From: Streptococcus equinus ATCC 9812
GTDB lineage: Bacteria > Bacillota > Bacilli > Lactobacillales > Streptococcaceae
NCBI RefSeq assembly: GCF_000187265.1
Contig: NZ_GL698431.1
Span: 1-64,000, forward strand
DNA: 64,000 bases
Reading direction: 5' to 3'
Both the position numbers and the translations under genes were made by a program. Below, piece by piece: positions 38,403 to 49,775 of the stretch (the stretch's first letter is position 1; each line of letters begins with the position of its first letter). The notes under the pieces were generated by a model. It worked only from the letters and a program-made list of their open reading frames with translations, had not been told where the DNA came from and made no database searches.

Positions 38403-38431
38403 AAAAAGAGAGCTGGATTTTTCCAACTCTC
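38403..38431 (-). terminator. mraY terminator
   Basis: On the minus strand GAGAGTTGGA, loop AAAA, TCCAGCTCTC followed by T6; one G-T wobble. It ends the rsmH-ftsL-pbp2X-mraY operon. Confidence 0.85.
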
Positions 38432-38436
38432 ATTAT

Positions 38437-39450
38437 TTAAAAGAAGTATAAAATCATCAAAGTAATAACACTTACGACAATTCCAACAGTCCACAAGAAT
38501 GCATCAACTTTCCATTCAGACCATTTTTCTGATTTTCCTGACAAACCGCCAAGCTCTAAATGGTGGTGGAATGGCGTCATACGGAAAATACGACGACCTT
38601 CACCATATTTTTTCTTCGTATACTTAAAGTATGACACTTGAAGCATTACTGAAGCTGTTTCAAAAACGTAAACAAAACCAATAATAAGAAGTGTCCATTC
38701 TTGGCGTAGGGCGATTGAGATTGTTGCAAGCATAGCACCTAGTGACAAACTTCCCACGTCACCCATGAAAACTTTGGCTGGCTTGTGGTTGAAAATAAAG
38801 AAACCAAACAAAGCACCAATCATAGTAACGATAATCAAAAGAACATCAAATTGTTTTTGGACAATCGCAATCACACCATAAGCAGCCAAGCTAATTGCTA
38901 CTGAAATTGAAGCTAATCCATCAATACCGTCTGTTAAGTTAACAGCATTTGAAAAACCAACAATCCAAAATAGAACAAAGAGAACATAAAATACACCAAG
39001 GTGAATATCGAAACCAAAAACATTCAAATCATCTGTCCCACTTGGACGAACATGAACAAAGTAGAAAATCAAACCAGCAATGATTTGTAGGCTCATTTTT
39101 TGCCAAGGTGTCAAACCTTCATTAACTTGTTTAAAGATTTTCAAAAAATCATCAAGAAATCCGATGATTCCATAAATCAAAACAACTAACAGAATTCCTA
39201 CTGTAGCACTCATTGAAGTCCCTGCTTGTCGTTCAATAAAGAAACTACAAAATAGGCTAACAAGAAGAGCAACTGTTAAGAAAACCGTTCCTCCCATTGT
39301 TGGTGTACCAGCTTTAGCTAAATGCTGTTTGACGTCCTCGTGCATTTGTTGTCCACCAATTTTTTTCAATTGATAGATACGAATAAAATGCGGCATAGCA
39401 AATACTGTCAAAACAAAGGCGACAATACCTGCAATTAAACTTAAAAACAT
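38437..39450 (-). CDS. mraY: Phospho-N-acetylmuramoyl-pentapeptide transferase MraY
   Basis: A 337-residue integral membrane enzyme with ten predicted helices that transfers phospho-MurNAc-pentapeptide to undecaprenyl phosphate, forming lipid I. Catalytic motifs: [10 protein letters not shown] (Asp-Asp), [10 protein letters not shown] (Asn, Asp, Asp) and [12 protein letters not shown] (HHH) near residue 292. N-terminal MGGTVF is also typical. Last gene of the operon, seven bp after pbp2X, as in pneumococcus. Confidence 0.97.
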   Translation of the reverse strand: MFLSLIAGIVAFVLTVFAMPHFIRIYQLKKIGGQQMHEDVKQHLAKAGTPTMGGTVFLTVALLVSLFCSFFIERQAGTSMSATVGILLVVLIYGIIGFLDDFLKIFKQVNEGLTPWQKMSLQIIAGLIFYFVHVRPSGTDDLNVFGFDIHLGVFYVLFVLFWIVGFSNAVNLTDGIDGLASISVAISLAAYGVIAIVQKQFDVLLIIVTMIGALFGFFIFNHKPAKVFMGDVGSLSLGAMLATISIALRQEWTLLIIGFVYVFETASVMLQVSYFKYTKKKYGEGRRIFRMTPFHHHLELGGLSGKSEKWSEWKVDAFLWTVGIVVSVITLMILYFF

Positions 39451-39456
39451 TTTAGT

Positions 39457-41721
39457 TTAGTCTCCTAGAGTAATTTTAATTTTTTTAACATGGTCAATAT
39501 CTTTTTCAGAATCAACACTTTGCTTGATGACTTTACTTCCTGAACCTTTGAAAATTACTTTAATTCCAGTCCATTTTGCAAATTGTTTAACATTTGCTTT
39601 TGTCCAGCCATACATATCAGGCATTGTGTTGAGATTTCCTGTCCAAAGAAGGACTTGTTCGTTTTGAGCAAGATTGCTTCCAACTTTTTTAGACATTTTC
39701 TTAATTTTATTACCTGAACCGACAACTACAGGTTGAACAAGATTATTACGAAGCTCTTGAGCTGTATCACCAGGTGCTTTACCGATATAATCTTTCAATT
39801 GGTATTTGGTTTCTGTATCTGTACCAGTCACGGCTGTACTTGTCAAAGTATCTTTAATCATCATAGCACGTTCAAGAACTGGGTTAACCACATCTTTCCA
39901 GAAAGAACGTTTGAAAGTTGTTGTTGGTTGTTGAAGAGTGACATACATGATAAAGTCAGGATCATCTGACGGCACCATGGCAACTACTGAGTTGATGTAG
40001 TCGTTATCACCTGTCAAGTATCCACCACCTTCTTCAGCAGACGCAGCAATTTGGGCTGTACCAGATTTGACGGCAACAGAGTAACCACCAACTTGGATAA
40101 CTGGTGCTCCTTCAGTGCTATCATACAAGGTACCAAATTGTGAATCTGTACCAACCGTTACCATATAATCAAGGGTTTGATCAGCAGCATCTTCTGAGAC
40201 AGGATTACCAGCAATTTCTGCTGAAGCTTTACGAGCTGTATTGTTATTTGGATCATAGATCTGGCTGATAAATTGCGGCTCAAGCATAACCCCTTTATTA
40301 GAAATCGCAGAAAAGGCACGAAGCATTTGAACTTGTGTCACACCAATACCTTGACCGAAAGCACTCATGGCAATGGTTACTTCATTGTCTGATGGTAACA
40401 AGCCACTACCTTCATTGACCATGCCAAAACGTGTTGGGTAACCAAACTTAAACTTAGACAAGTAGTTTAGCCATTTATCATTACCCATTTTTTGTTCAAG
40501 ACTTGTCATAGCAACGTTACTTGACCAAGCAAACCCTTGAGCATACGTCATATATTGAACAGAAGTATTACCTTCATTGACGTTCCAGTCATTGATGGTT
40601 GTATCAGCAACTGTAATACCATTAATGGTTGAAATCACTTCATTTGGCGTGAAGACATCATCATCAATAGCTGAAGCAAGAGTCATTACTTTCATGGTTG
40701 ACCCTGGTTCATAATAACCTTGATATAGAAGGGTATTCCATGTTTTTAGGTTATCTTCATTATAACCTTCCATTGTCTGTGCATTATAAGTTGGACGTTG
40801 TGTCGTTGCTAAGATTTCTCCTGTCTTAGCATTAACCACTGTCGCACTGGCATATTTACCTTGAGCATCATTTTGGAAAATATCCATTTGTGACTCAAGG
40901 TAAGATTGCAATGGTTCAGAAAGTGTTGTATAAACATCTTTTCCGTCAACAGCTCTTTTAACAGTCGTTTCCGTACCAAGAAGCAAATTGCCATTTTTGT
41001 CTTTTTGGTAAGTCACTTTTCCGTCAGTCCCTGAAAGGACATCATCTAGTGATGCTTCAAGTCCTGAAGTACCTACAAGACTTGATGTTTTACCATCTTT
41101 ATTTTCTTTTAATTGAGCAAGTCCTAAGAATTGAGAAGCAAAGATGCCATTTGGATACATACGTCCTGGTGTTGATTCAAAGCCAATTCCCTTGATTCCT
41201 GCTTCTTTCATAGCTGATTCGATAGAAGATTTTGTACTATATGAAAGTCCTGAACCAGCAGTCCCGAAAGAAACTTGGAAAAGCCCACTTTGATTTAATT
41301 GTTTTAAGACTTCGTCCTTATCAATGCCAATTTGAGCATTTAAAATCTCAGCAACTTTATCGTATTGAGATTTTTTGACATATAATTTTTCGCCTGTTGA
41401 AGAAACATAAGATTTTGAAATAATCGCATAAACACTATATGTTGTTGAATCTTCAGCAAGAGCGACTCCGTTTCGGTCATAAATCGTTCCACGCTTTGCT
41501 TGTACAGTCACAGTTTGCCGATAAACATCTGACGCTTCACTTGATAAATTATGACCAAATTTTGTATCTGTCCCAACAATAATGGCAAAATTGATAATAA
41601 ACACAAAGAAAAGGAAGACTGCCAGAATCATAAGATTCTGACCAACACGCTCGCGATTCTTATCGGGTGTGCGTCTGTCCTTCACTACATAGTCTAAAAA
41701 ACGATTCATTAATTTTTTCAT
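39457..41721 (-). CDS. pbpX: Class B penicillin-binding protein 2x (septal transpeptidase)
   Basis: A 754-residue bitopic transpeptidase working with FtsW in septal wall synthesis. A cytoplasmic tail and one helix (about 30-52) are followed by the pedestal domain (KRGTIYDRNGVALA), then the transpeptidase domain with active serine in GSTMKVMTLA, WSSNVAM and VKSGTAQIA, and two C-terminal PASTA domains from about residue 625. The active-site motifs keep the residues usual in penicillin-susceptible strains (STMK followed by V, KSGT). Four bases separate it from ftsL. Confidence 0.96.
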   Translation of the reverse strand: MKKLMNRFLDYVVKDRRTPDKNRERVGQNLMILAVFLFFVFIINFAIIVGTDTKFGHNLSSEASDVYRQTVTVQAKRGTIYDRNGVALAEDSTTYSVYAIISKSYVSSTGEKLYVKKSQYDKVAEILNAQIGIDKDEVLKQLNQSGLFQVSFGTAGSGLSYSTKSSIESAMKEAGIKGIGFESTPGRMYPNGIFASQFLGLAQLKENKDGKTSSLVGTSGLEASLDDVLSGTDGKVTYQKDKNGNLLLGTETTVKRAVDGKDVYTTLSEPLQSYLESQMDIFQNDAQGKYASATVVNAKTGEILATTQRPTYNAQTMEGYNEDNLKTWNTLLYQGYYEPGSTMKVMTLASAIDDDVFTPNEVISTINGITVADTTINDWNVNEGNTSVQYMTYAQGFAWSSNVAMTSLEQKMGNDKWLNYLSKFKFGYPTRFGMVNEGSGLLPSDNEVTIAMSAFGQGIGVTQVQMLRAFSAISNKGVMLEPQFISQIYDPNNNTARKASAEIAGNPVSEDAADQTLDYMVTVGTDSQFGTLYDSTEGAPVIQVGGYSVAVKSGTAQIAASAEEGGGYLTGDNDYINSVVAMVPSDDPDFIMYVTLQQPTTTFKRSFWKDVVNPVLERAMMIKDTLTSTAVTGTDTETKYQLKDYIGKAPGDTAQELRNNLVQPVVVGSGNKIKKMSKKVGSNLAQNEQVLLWTGNLNTMPDMYGWTKANVKQFAKWTGIKVIFKGSGSKVIKQSVDSEKDIDHVKKIKITLGD

Positions 41722-41724
41722 AGA

Positions 41725-42048
41725 CTACTCCACCTGTTTAATATTATCTTGCTGACTTGTTAAGCCTGCATTCTGTGCAATTTGCTCAACACGGTCACGG
41801 CTTGAAAGCTCATTGACCTCTTGTTTAGCGTTGTCATAATCTGTCTGTACCTCAGTGATTTGACTATTTAAGTCGGTAATTTGCTGCTGTACTTGAAGAT
41901 TTCGACTTTGCAGATAAATAATACTAACAGCCATGGTAATAGCCGTTATGATAATTGAGCCATAAAAAGCTTTTTCAACGCGCGAAAGTTTTCGAACACG
42001 ACGTTTTAAAGCATTAGCAATGGCTTCATTACGGTGTTTTTCAGTCAT
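41725..42048 (-). CDS. ftsL: Cell division protein FtsL
   Basis: A 107-residue bitopic protein: basic cytoplasmic N-terminus (about 1-25), one membrane helix (about 28-48, FYGSIIITAITMAVSIIYL) and an extracellular leucine-zipper-like coiled coil (49-105, QITDLNSQITEVQTDYDNAKQ). It forms the FtsLBQ complex that activates the septal synthase. Overlaps rsmH by one base and precedes pbpX by four, so translation is coupled. Confidence 0.95.
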   Translation of the reverse strand: MTEKHRNEAIANALKRRVRKLSRVEKAFYGSIIITAITMAVSIIYLQSRNLQVQQQITDLNSQITEVQTDYDNAKQEVNELSSRDRVEQIAQNAGLTSQQDNIKQVE

Positions 42049-42998
42049 TACTTACGAACCTTTCTAGCCACACGTAGCTTGGCAGAATGTGAACGATTAT
42101 TAGCTTCTAATTCTTCTTGACTAGGCAAAATTGGTTTGCGATTGACTAAAGCAAGTTTTGGTTGCATGTCATCTGGAATAAATGGCAAACCTTTTGGAAC
42201 CTCAACTGTTGACGCTTCTTTGAATAATTGTTTTGTCAAGCGATCTTCAAGAGAATGGAAGGTAATCACAGAAATGCGACCATCCACTACTAATAAATCA
42301 ATAGCTTGTTGGATAGACTCATCAGCTGCCCCAAGCTCGTCATTAACTTCGATTCGAATAGCTTGGAAAATCTGCTTAGCTGGATGACCTTTTTTCTTAA
42401 GTTCTTTAGCAGGCTTAGCTGATTTAATAATTTCTGCTAATTCAGTTGTTGTTTCAATCGGTTTAACTTGTCTAGCCTGCTCAATTTTGCGAGCAATTTG
42501 CTTAGAAAATTTGTCCTCACCGTATTTGTAAAAAATGCGCACTAAATCATGGTAGTCGTATGTATTTACCACATCATAAGCTGTCAAATCTTGCTCACGA
42601 TTCATACGCATATCGAGCGGTGCGTCTTTCTTATATGAAAATCCACGTTCGCGCTCATCTAACTGCGGACTAGACACCCCAAGGTCGTATAAAATACCGT
42701 CAATCTCAGTCACTCCATGCATAGCTAAATTTGAAGCAAGATTACGGAAATTGTCCTTGATAAAAGTGACTTGTCCTTTTTCAATATAATCTTTTAATCT
42801 AATTTGTGCATTATCAATAGCCGTTTGGTCTTGGTCAAAAGCGTAAAGGTGACCATTCGGCCCAAGCTTAGAAAGGAGATACTCACTATGTCCAGCTCCC
42901 CCAAGCGTTGCATCTACATAGATTCCATCTGGCTTAATATCAAGCATATCAACGGTCTCATGTAGAAGTACTGTTATATGATGAAAGTCTTTTGTCAT
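42048..42998 (-). CDS. rsmH: 16S rRNA m4C1402 N4-methyltransferase RsmH
   Basis: A 316-residue SAM-dependent enzyme methylating N4 of cytosine 1402 in the ribosomal P site. SAM loop [15 protein letters not shown], catalytic region [20 protein letters not shown] and the [19 protein letters not shown] and [13 protein letters not shown] blocks are visible. Start chosen at 42998 ([12 protein letters not shown], family standard); the ATG at 43007 overlaps the promoter -10 and is unlikely to be transcribed. First gene of the division operon, with no well-spaced ribosome site, so the mRNA may be leaderless. Confidence 0.95.
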   Translation of the reverse strand: MTKDFHHITVLLHETVDMLDIKPDGIYVDATLGGAGHSEYLLSKLGPNGHLYAFDQDQTAIDNAQIRLKDYIEKGQVTFIKDNFRNLASNLAMHGVTEIDGILYDLGVSSPQLDERERGFSYKKDAPLDMRMNREQDLTAYDVVNTYDYHDLVRIFYKYGEDKFSKQIARKIEQARQVKPIETTTELAEIIKSAKPAKELKKKGHPAKQIFQAIRIEVNDELGAADESIQQAIDLLVVDGRISVITFHSLEDRLTKQLFKEASTVEVPKGLPFIPDDMQPKLALVNRKPILPSQEELEANNRSHSAKLRVARKVRK

Positions 42999-43005
42999 AC
43001 CTTTC

Positions 43006-43014
43006 ATTATAACA
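43006..43014 (-). promoter_or_regulatory. Extended -10 promoter abutting rsmH
   Basis: On the minus strand TGTTATAAT (TATAAT at 43006-43011, TG at 43013-43014). The expected start, about seven bases beyond the -10, falls at 42998-43000, that is at the rsmH ATG itself. Confidence 0.65.
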
Positions 43015-43108
43015 TAAATAAAAAGATTCTACCTTAAAAGATGGGAATAAAAAGAAAAACCAAGCCCCACTTAGCATGGCACTTGATTTTCGGTGTATTT
43101 AGAAGATA

Positions 43109-44359
43109 TTACTCTCTGATTTGTCCTTTACCGTTAATGTAAAATTTCGTACTTGTCAACGCCTCTAATCCCATTGGTCCACGCGCATGCATTTTCTGAG
43201 TAGAAATACCTATTTCTGCACCTAAACCAAAGACAAAACCATCTGTAAAGCGTGTTGAAGCATTAACGTATACCGCTGCTGCATCCACCTCATCTTGGAA
43301 ACGTTCAGCATGTTCGAGATCTTTTGTAATAATAGCTTCTGAGTGATGTGTTGTGTATTTGTTGACCCAATTAATAGCGTCATCAAGAGAATCAACAACT
43401 TTAACAGACATGATGTAGTCTAAAAATTCTGTAGCATAATCTTCAGCTGTTGCAGCTACTGCATTTTTGAAAATAGTTAACGCTTTGTCATCAGCTCGAA
43501 ATTCAACTGGATGAACTACGTTAATAGCTTCTTCTAATTTTGGCAAGAAGGCATCAGCTACTGACTGATGAACGAGCAAACTTTCTGCTGCGTTACAAAC
43601 ACTTGGACGTTGTGTTTTGGCATTAATGACAATTTTTGTTGCCATATCTAGGTCAGCCGAATCATCCACATAAATATGGACATTTCCAACCCCCGTCTCA
43701 ATTACAGGAACTTTTGATTTTTCTTTGACAGTCTGAATAAGACGAGCTCCTCCGCGTGGGATAAGAACATCGACATAATCAACAGCCTGCATCAATTCTT
43801 CAGCAACCGCATGGCTTGTATCCTCAACAAGCTGAACAACATTTTCATTAAGACCTGCTTTAGCAAGGGCCTTACGAATAACTGTCACAAGCGCAGTATT
43901 TGAATGAATCGCATCGCGCCCACCACGTAAAATAATGGCATTACTTGTTTTAAAAGCTAAGCTGAAAGCATCGACTGAAACATTTGGACGACTTTCAAAA
44001 ATCATAGCAATCACACCAAGAGGCACACGCTTTTGCACAATTTTAAGACCATCAAGATTAGTGTATCCACGAACGACTTGACCAATCGGGTCTTGTAAAT
44101 CAGCTACTTGACGAACTCCCTCAACAATACCTTCGATGCGTTTAGCATCTAGTTTCAAACGGTCAACCATAACGGGGGAAATGCCATTTTCTCTTGCTTT
44201 TTCTACGTCACACGCATTTTCTTGCAAGATAAAATCAGTCTCTGCTAATAATGCTTCCGCAACTTGACCTAGCACTACATTTTTTTCTGCTGCTCCAAGT
44301 TTTACCAAACTTTGACTAGCAATTTTAGCATTTTTTCCTAGTTCATCAATATAGCTCAT
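43109..44359 (-). CDS. proA: Gamma-glutamyl phosphate reductase
   Basis: A 416-residue NADPH-dependent aldehyde dehydrogenase-like enzyme making glutamate-5-semialdehyde, the second step of proline synthesis. Cofactor region [30 protein letters not shown], catalytic Cys in RPSVCNAAE and the C-terminal [20 protein letters not shown] are visible. It follows proB by 15 bp; proC is not in this window. An imperfect GC-rich hairpin followed by T-tract (about 43057-43095, minus strand) is a plausible terminator. Confidence 0.96.
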   Translation of the reverse strand: MSYIDELGKNAKIASQSLVKLGAAEKNVVLGQVAEALLAETDFILQENACDVEKARENGISPVMVDRLKLDAKRIEGIVEGVRQVADLQDPIGQVVRGYTNLDGLKIVQKRVPLGVIAMIFESRPNVSVDAFSLAFKTSNAIILRGGRDAIHSNTALVTVIRKALAKAGLNENVVQLVEDTSHAVAEELMQAVDYVDVLIPRGGARLIQTVKEKSKVPVIETGVGNVHIYVDDSADLDMATKIVINAKTQRPSVCNAAESLLVHQSVADAFLPKLEEAINVVHPVEFRADDKALTIFKNAVAATAEDYATEFLDYIMSVKVVDSLDDAINWVNKYTTHHSEAIITKDLEHAERFQDEVDAAAVYVNASTRFTDGFVFGLGAEIGISTQKMHARGPMGLEALTSTKFYINGKGQIRE

Positions 44360-44374
44360 CTCAAGCCTCCTTTA

Positions 44375-45178
44375 TTATTTAGATTGTGAAAACCACGTTC
44401 CGATATTTGCACCTTCTAAAGCACGTAAAATGTCACGTGGGTTAGCGCCATTCATCAAAATCATTTGACTATTGTTGTCAAAAACCATCTGGGCACTCTT
44501 GATCTTGCTAAGCATGCCACCTGTACCAAATCGACTTCCAGCACCACCAGCTGACTTGATGATTTCATCAGTGATTTCGCTGACATGTTCACGAAGTTTA
44601 GCATCATCATAGACATTTGGATTTTTATCATAAAGACCATCAATATCTGACAACATGATTAACAAATCTGCTTTAGTCACTTTAGCAACGATAGCTGACA
44701 AGCGGTCGTTATCTCCAAATTTTGTCGTGTGATCCATTTCATCAACACTGATAGCATCATTTTCATTAACAATTGGCACAATTCCCATTGAAAGAAGAGT
44801 CTCAAAAGCGTTAGTGAAATTTGTCAAACTTTCAGGATATTCGATAACATCACGTGTAATCAAAAGCTGGCTAACTTCTGTCTGATAGTGTGAGAAGATT
44901 TGTGAATATAAACTCATCATGGCAACTTGACCAACACTTGAAACTGCTTGTTGACGTGCAATTTCTGTCGGACGTTTGTCCATGTTTAAGACATTAAGAC
45001 CAAATCCCATGGCACCTGATGACACCAAGACTACTTCTAACCCCTTGTTCATCAAACTAGAGATGACAAAAGCTAGTTGATCGATTTTTTCAAGATTAAT
45101 TTTGCCATTTGGCATGACAAGCGAACTTGTCCCGATTTTTATAACTATACGTTTTACTGATTCAAAATTACGTTTCAT
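44375..45178 (-). CDS. proB: Glutamate 5-kinase
   Basis: A 267-residue amino-acid kinase that phosphorylates glutamate, the committed and feedback-controlled step of proline synthesis. KIGTSSLV and [10 protein letters not shown] near the N-terminus, [22 protein letters not shown] and [15 protein letters not shown] are diagnostic. It lacks the C-terminal PUA domain present in E. coli ProB, as usual in streptococci. ATG at 45178 gives [16 protein letters not shown]; a GTG at 45193 in frame overlaps the -10 box. No Shine-Dalgarno is present. Confidence 0.95.
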   Translation of the reverse strand: MKRNFESVKRIVIKIGTSSLVMPNGKINLEKIDQLAFVISSLMNKGLEVVLVSSGAMGFGLNVLNMDKRPTEIARQQAVSSVGQVAMMSLYSQIFSHYQTEVSQLLITRDVIEYPESLTNFTNAFETLLSMGIVPIVNENDAISVDEMDHTTKFGDNDRLSAIVAKVTKADLLIMLSDIDGLYDKNPNVYDDAKLREHVSEITDEIIKSAGGAGSRFGTGGMLSKIKSAQMVFDNNSQMILMNGANPRDILRALEGANIGTWFSQSK

Positions 45179-45184
45179 ACGCTT

Positions 45185-45190
45185 ATTATA
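45185..45190 (-). promoter_or_regulatory. -10 element abutting proB
   Basis: TATAAT on the minus strand, six bases (AAGCGT) before the proB ATG, preceded by GTG. The -35 region is weak. The predicted transcription start coincides with the A of the start codon. Confidence 0.55.
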
Positions 45191-45285
45191 CACTAAAAAA
45201 TAGTCCGAAGAACTGTTTTTTATCAGCCTTTAGTCAAGAAAAATGTTTTTTTTTAGATATTTTTCTCTTAGAAGATTAAAACTAG

Positions 45286-46705
<1,420 letters not shown>

Positions 46706-46756
46706 TTTCTCCCTCCGCATGTTATAATATTTTAAAATTACTTTAGCATTCCTGGA

Positions 46757-46803
46757 AAACGACTTCAATGAGTCCAAAACGACTTGGCAAAAGGTTTCAT
46801 TTT
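46757..46803. promoter_or_regulatory. Putative operators between bglA and the RpiR-type regulator
   Basis: AAAACGACTT occurs twice, at 46757-46766 and 46777-46786, exactly 20 bp apart, that is on one face of the helix. AAAAGGTTTCATTTT at 46789-46803 is repeated in inverted orientation upstream of the PTS gene (47769-47783). An extended -10 TGTTATAAT (plus strand, about 46719-46727) and RpiR-facing spacing suggest a shared control region for the divergent pair. Confidence 0.5.
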
Positions 46804-46857
46804 AAATTAAGTTAACTAGAAAAAGCTAAAACAAAATTTCATCAGAAAGAATTTTTT

Positions 46858-47728
46858 ATGACACTATTACAAGATATTGAGGATCTAGCTCAGACACGTA
46901 AAGATTCCAAAAAAGACATTGCAAACTTTATTTTGACTCATAAAACAGACTTAGCTCATTTAACATTAGATGATATTCAAAATCAATCGTATATTTCAAA
47001 ATCGTCTTTAGTTCGCTTTGCTAAATCTTTGGGATTTTCTGGTTAAAATGAATTTTTAGTACCTCTAATGGAAGAAATTCATCAAGAGAATCATTATTTT
47101 TCTGATGTTGACCCAGATGTTCCCTTTACCAAAAAACGATGATAATCTGACCTTAGCAAGAAAGATTGCACAACTTCAAATAGCAAGTATTGAGGATTGC
47201 TTAGCTCTACTAGATGCTGCTCTACTAACACAAGCGGCCTATTCCATCAAAAAAGCAAAACGTGTCGCCATTTTTGGTATCAGTCCTAATAATATTTTAG
47301 CCGAAGTTTTCCGACGACGTATGGCTGGTGTTGGGAAAATCATTGAAGTTCCACGTAATGACGAAATGGGCTTGACTTCGCTATCCTTAACATCTGAAGA
47401 TTTAGCTGTTTTGATTTCCTACTCTGGTCAAATTGTTCAATTTCCACATCATTTACTGGAACATCTTAGCGATTGCGACGTGACAACACTTGCTATCACC
47501 AGCCAAGAAAAATCACTATTGGCACAATTTTGTGACTTCACGCTTCCGATTTCTGGACGAGAGCAAATCGTTGGAAAAATTTCAGGCTTTGCTTCAGAAG
47601 AGTCAATCTTATTCATTCTCAATATTCTCTACGCTACTTATTTTTCATTAGACTATGAAATAAATCTATCTTATAAACAAAAAATGGCAGAGCTCCTAGA
47701 AACTGGACGTCAAGATAAGCATATATAA
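46858..47728 (+). pseudogene. RpiR/MurR-family transcriptional regulator, nonsense plus frameshift
   Basis: N-terminal HTH_6 domain (LTLDDIQNQSYISKSSLVRFAKSLGFSG) and C-terminal SIS sugar-phosphate-binding domain (KRVAIFGISPNNILAEVFRRRM, VLISYSGQ, LAITSQEKSLLAQFCDF) are both present but cannot be read as one protein. A TAA at 47044-47046 follows GFSG, where RpiR proteins have a Tyr, Trp or Phe codon. The frame continues to 47131-47136, where six A should be five to run from PDVPFTKN into DDNLTLARKIAQ. Ancestrally the regulator of the flanking beta-glucoside genes. An SIS-only protein from ATG at 47105 is conceivable, but without the DNA-binding domain. Confidence 0.85.
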
Positions 47729-47768
47729 CTTGAAATAAAATTTCATTTTTAAATCGCTACCATTTATG

Positions 47769-47784
47769 AAAATGAAACCTTTTT
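47769..47784. promoter_or_regulatory. Putative operator upstream of the PTS gene
   Basis: AAAATGAAACCTTTTT; its first 15 bases are the exact reverse complement of 46789-46803 in the bglA-regulator gap. The site lies about 80 bp before the PTS start codon. It is probably the binding site of the RpiR-type regulator. Confidence 0.5.
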
Positions 47785-47865
47785 CCATCTCCTTTCCTAA
47801 GTCTTGAAAGGGCTTTTTTTGCTGTGATAATCTTATCTCGAAAAAAACAAAAGGGAGACAAGATT

Positions 47866-49718
47866 ATGTCAAAAGAATATCAAACATTGGCTACCCAAAT
47901 TATTGCCTTAGTTGGTGGTAAAGAAAATGTTGCTAACGTTTATCATTGTCAAACACGACTACGCTTTACGCTTGTTGGTAACCTAAAAGCTGACACCGAA
48001 GACCTTGAAAAGCTCGACGGCGTAACAAAGGTTATTATCAATGCTGGACAATACCAAATCGTCATCGGAACACACGTTGCAGATGTCTTTGAAGAAATTG
48101 AAAAGCTCGTTGAAATATCACAAGATACTACTACCCAAGAGAAAAAAGGCATTTTTGATACTAACATCGATTTTGTCGCAGGAACTTTCCAAGCAATCAT
48201 CCCCGCACTCTCTGGGGCTGGTATGGTAAAAGCTGTTTTAGCACTTCTTGTCGTTTTCAATGTCATCACCACTGATTCACAAACCTATTACATGCTTAAT
48301 GTATTTGCAGATGGTGTATTTTACTTCTTACTAATTCTCATTGCCTTTACTCAGGCACAAAAACTCAAATGTAACCCTATTTTAACTGCAGGTGTCGCTG
48401 CCATGCTTTTACACCCAAATTGGTCGGCGCTTGTGGCTGCTGGAGACGCTGTCAACTTCTTTAACGTCATTCCATTTACACTAGCAAGTTATGGTTCAAG
48501 TGTTATCCCTGTTATTCTCATCATTTTTGTCCAATCTTATGTTGAGAAATTCTTAAACAAACACATTCCAAAATCAATCAATATTGTTTTTGTTCCAATG
48601 CTAACTTTCCTTATCATGGGAACATTAGCCTTCTCAGTTCTTGGGCCAATTGGAGCCATTGTCGGAAATTACTTAGCTACCGTTTTCACATTCTTAGCAG
48701 AAAATGCAAGCTGGGCACCTGCTTTAATCATTGGAACATTCTTACCGATTATGGTGATGTTTGGTATCCATAACGGTGTTGCCCCACTTGGAATCATGCA
48801 AATGTCTCAACTAGGTTATGACTCAATCTTTGGTCCTGGGTGTGTCTGTTCAAATATGGCACAAGCAACAGCTGGTGCAGTCGTTGCTTTCGTAACAAAG
48901 GATAAAACAACCAAAGAAACAGCTATTCCTGGTTCTATCACAGCTTACCTGGGAATTACCGAACCTCTTCTTTATGGTGTTAATCTACCCAAACGCTACC
49001 CATTGATTGCTTCAATGATTGGTGGAGGACTTGGTGGACTTTATGCTGGTTTAACACATGCTCACCGATTTGCGACTGGTTCTTCTGGACTTCCAGCAGT
49101 TCTTCTCTATATTGGTAATAACACAATGACTTATTTTTACAATATTATCATTGCTATTGTCATTAGCATCATTTCAACTGCTATTATTACCTTTGTCCTT
49201 GCCAAACACTTCGAAAAAGAAGAAACTACTGACAACCTTGATACAACACAAGCTCCTGTCATTACAGGTCAAGAAGTCATGTCTCCATTGACTGGTGAAG
49301 TTCTCCCTATTGAAAAAGCTGAAGATGAAGTCTTTGCATCAAAAGTTATGGGAGACGGTGTTGTTATCTTACCAGAAACAACTGATGTCTATGCCCCATT
49401 TGATGGTACTATCGCAAGTCTCTTTCCAACTAAACATGCTATTAGACTTGTCTCAGACAAGGGAGCAGAGATTCTCATTCATATTGGTATCAATACGTAG
49501 ATCTCAACGGAGAAGGATCTAAAGCCTTCGTTAAGCAAGGAGATTCCGTCACAAAAGGTGACAAATTAAGTTCATTTGATAAAGTAGCTATTGAAAACGC
49601 TGGCTACTCTAGCCAAACAATGGTCATCATTACAAACGGTTCTAATTATAATCAAATCATTAAACACAACAATCAATTTAGCCAAACTGGTGATTTGATT
49701 TTAGAATTAGAGAAATAA
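47866..49718 (+). pseudogene. Beta-glucoside PTS EIIBCA, frameshifted in the IIA domain
   Basis: A BglP/BglF-type permease: EIIB (residues 1-85, phospho-Cys in YHCQTRLRF), EIIC membrane domain (about 100-460, with GITEPLLYGV, the conserved sugar-site glutamate) and EIIA (from about 480, phospho-His in EILIHIGINT). After INT at 49496-49498 one G is missing, creating TAG at 49498-49500. Restoring it reads V-D-L-N-G-E-G and continues 73 residues to TAA at 49716-49718 (GDLILELEK). The present product lacks much of EIIA. The B and C domains are intact and could in principle be served by another EIIA. ATG 47866 has GGGAGA upstream. Confidence 0.88.
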
Positions 49719-49722
49719 AAAA

Positions 49723-49774
49723 AGCGGAAAAATTCCGCTCCTAAACTCTCCTCAAAATAACTTGGGGAGAGTTT
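49723..49774. terminator. Interleaved terminators between the PTS gene and the ABC exporter
   Basis: AGCGGAA/TTCCGCT (49723-49739) is followed by T7 only on the minus strand and so ends the exporter transcript. AAACTCTCC/GGAGAGTTT (49743-49774) is followed by T-tract only on the plus strand and ends the PTS transcript. Each terminator lies beyond the other, so the convergent mRNAs overlap by about 30 nt. Confidence 0.75.
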
Positions 49775-49775
49775 T

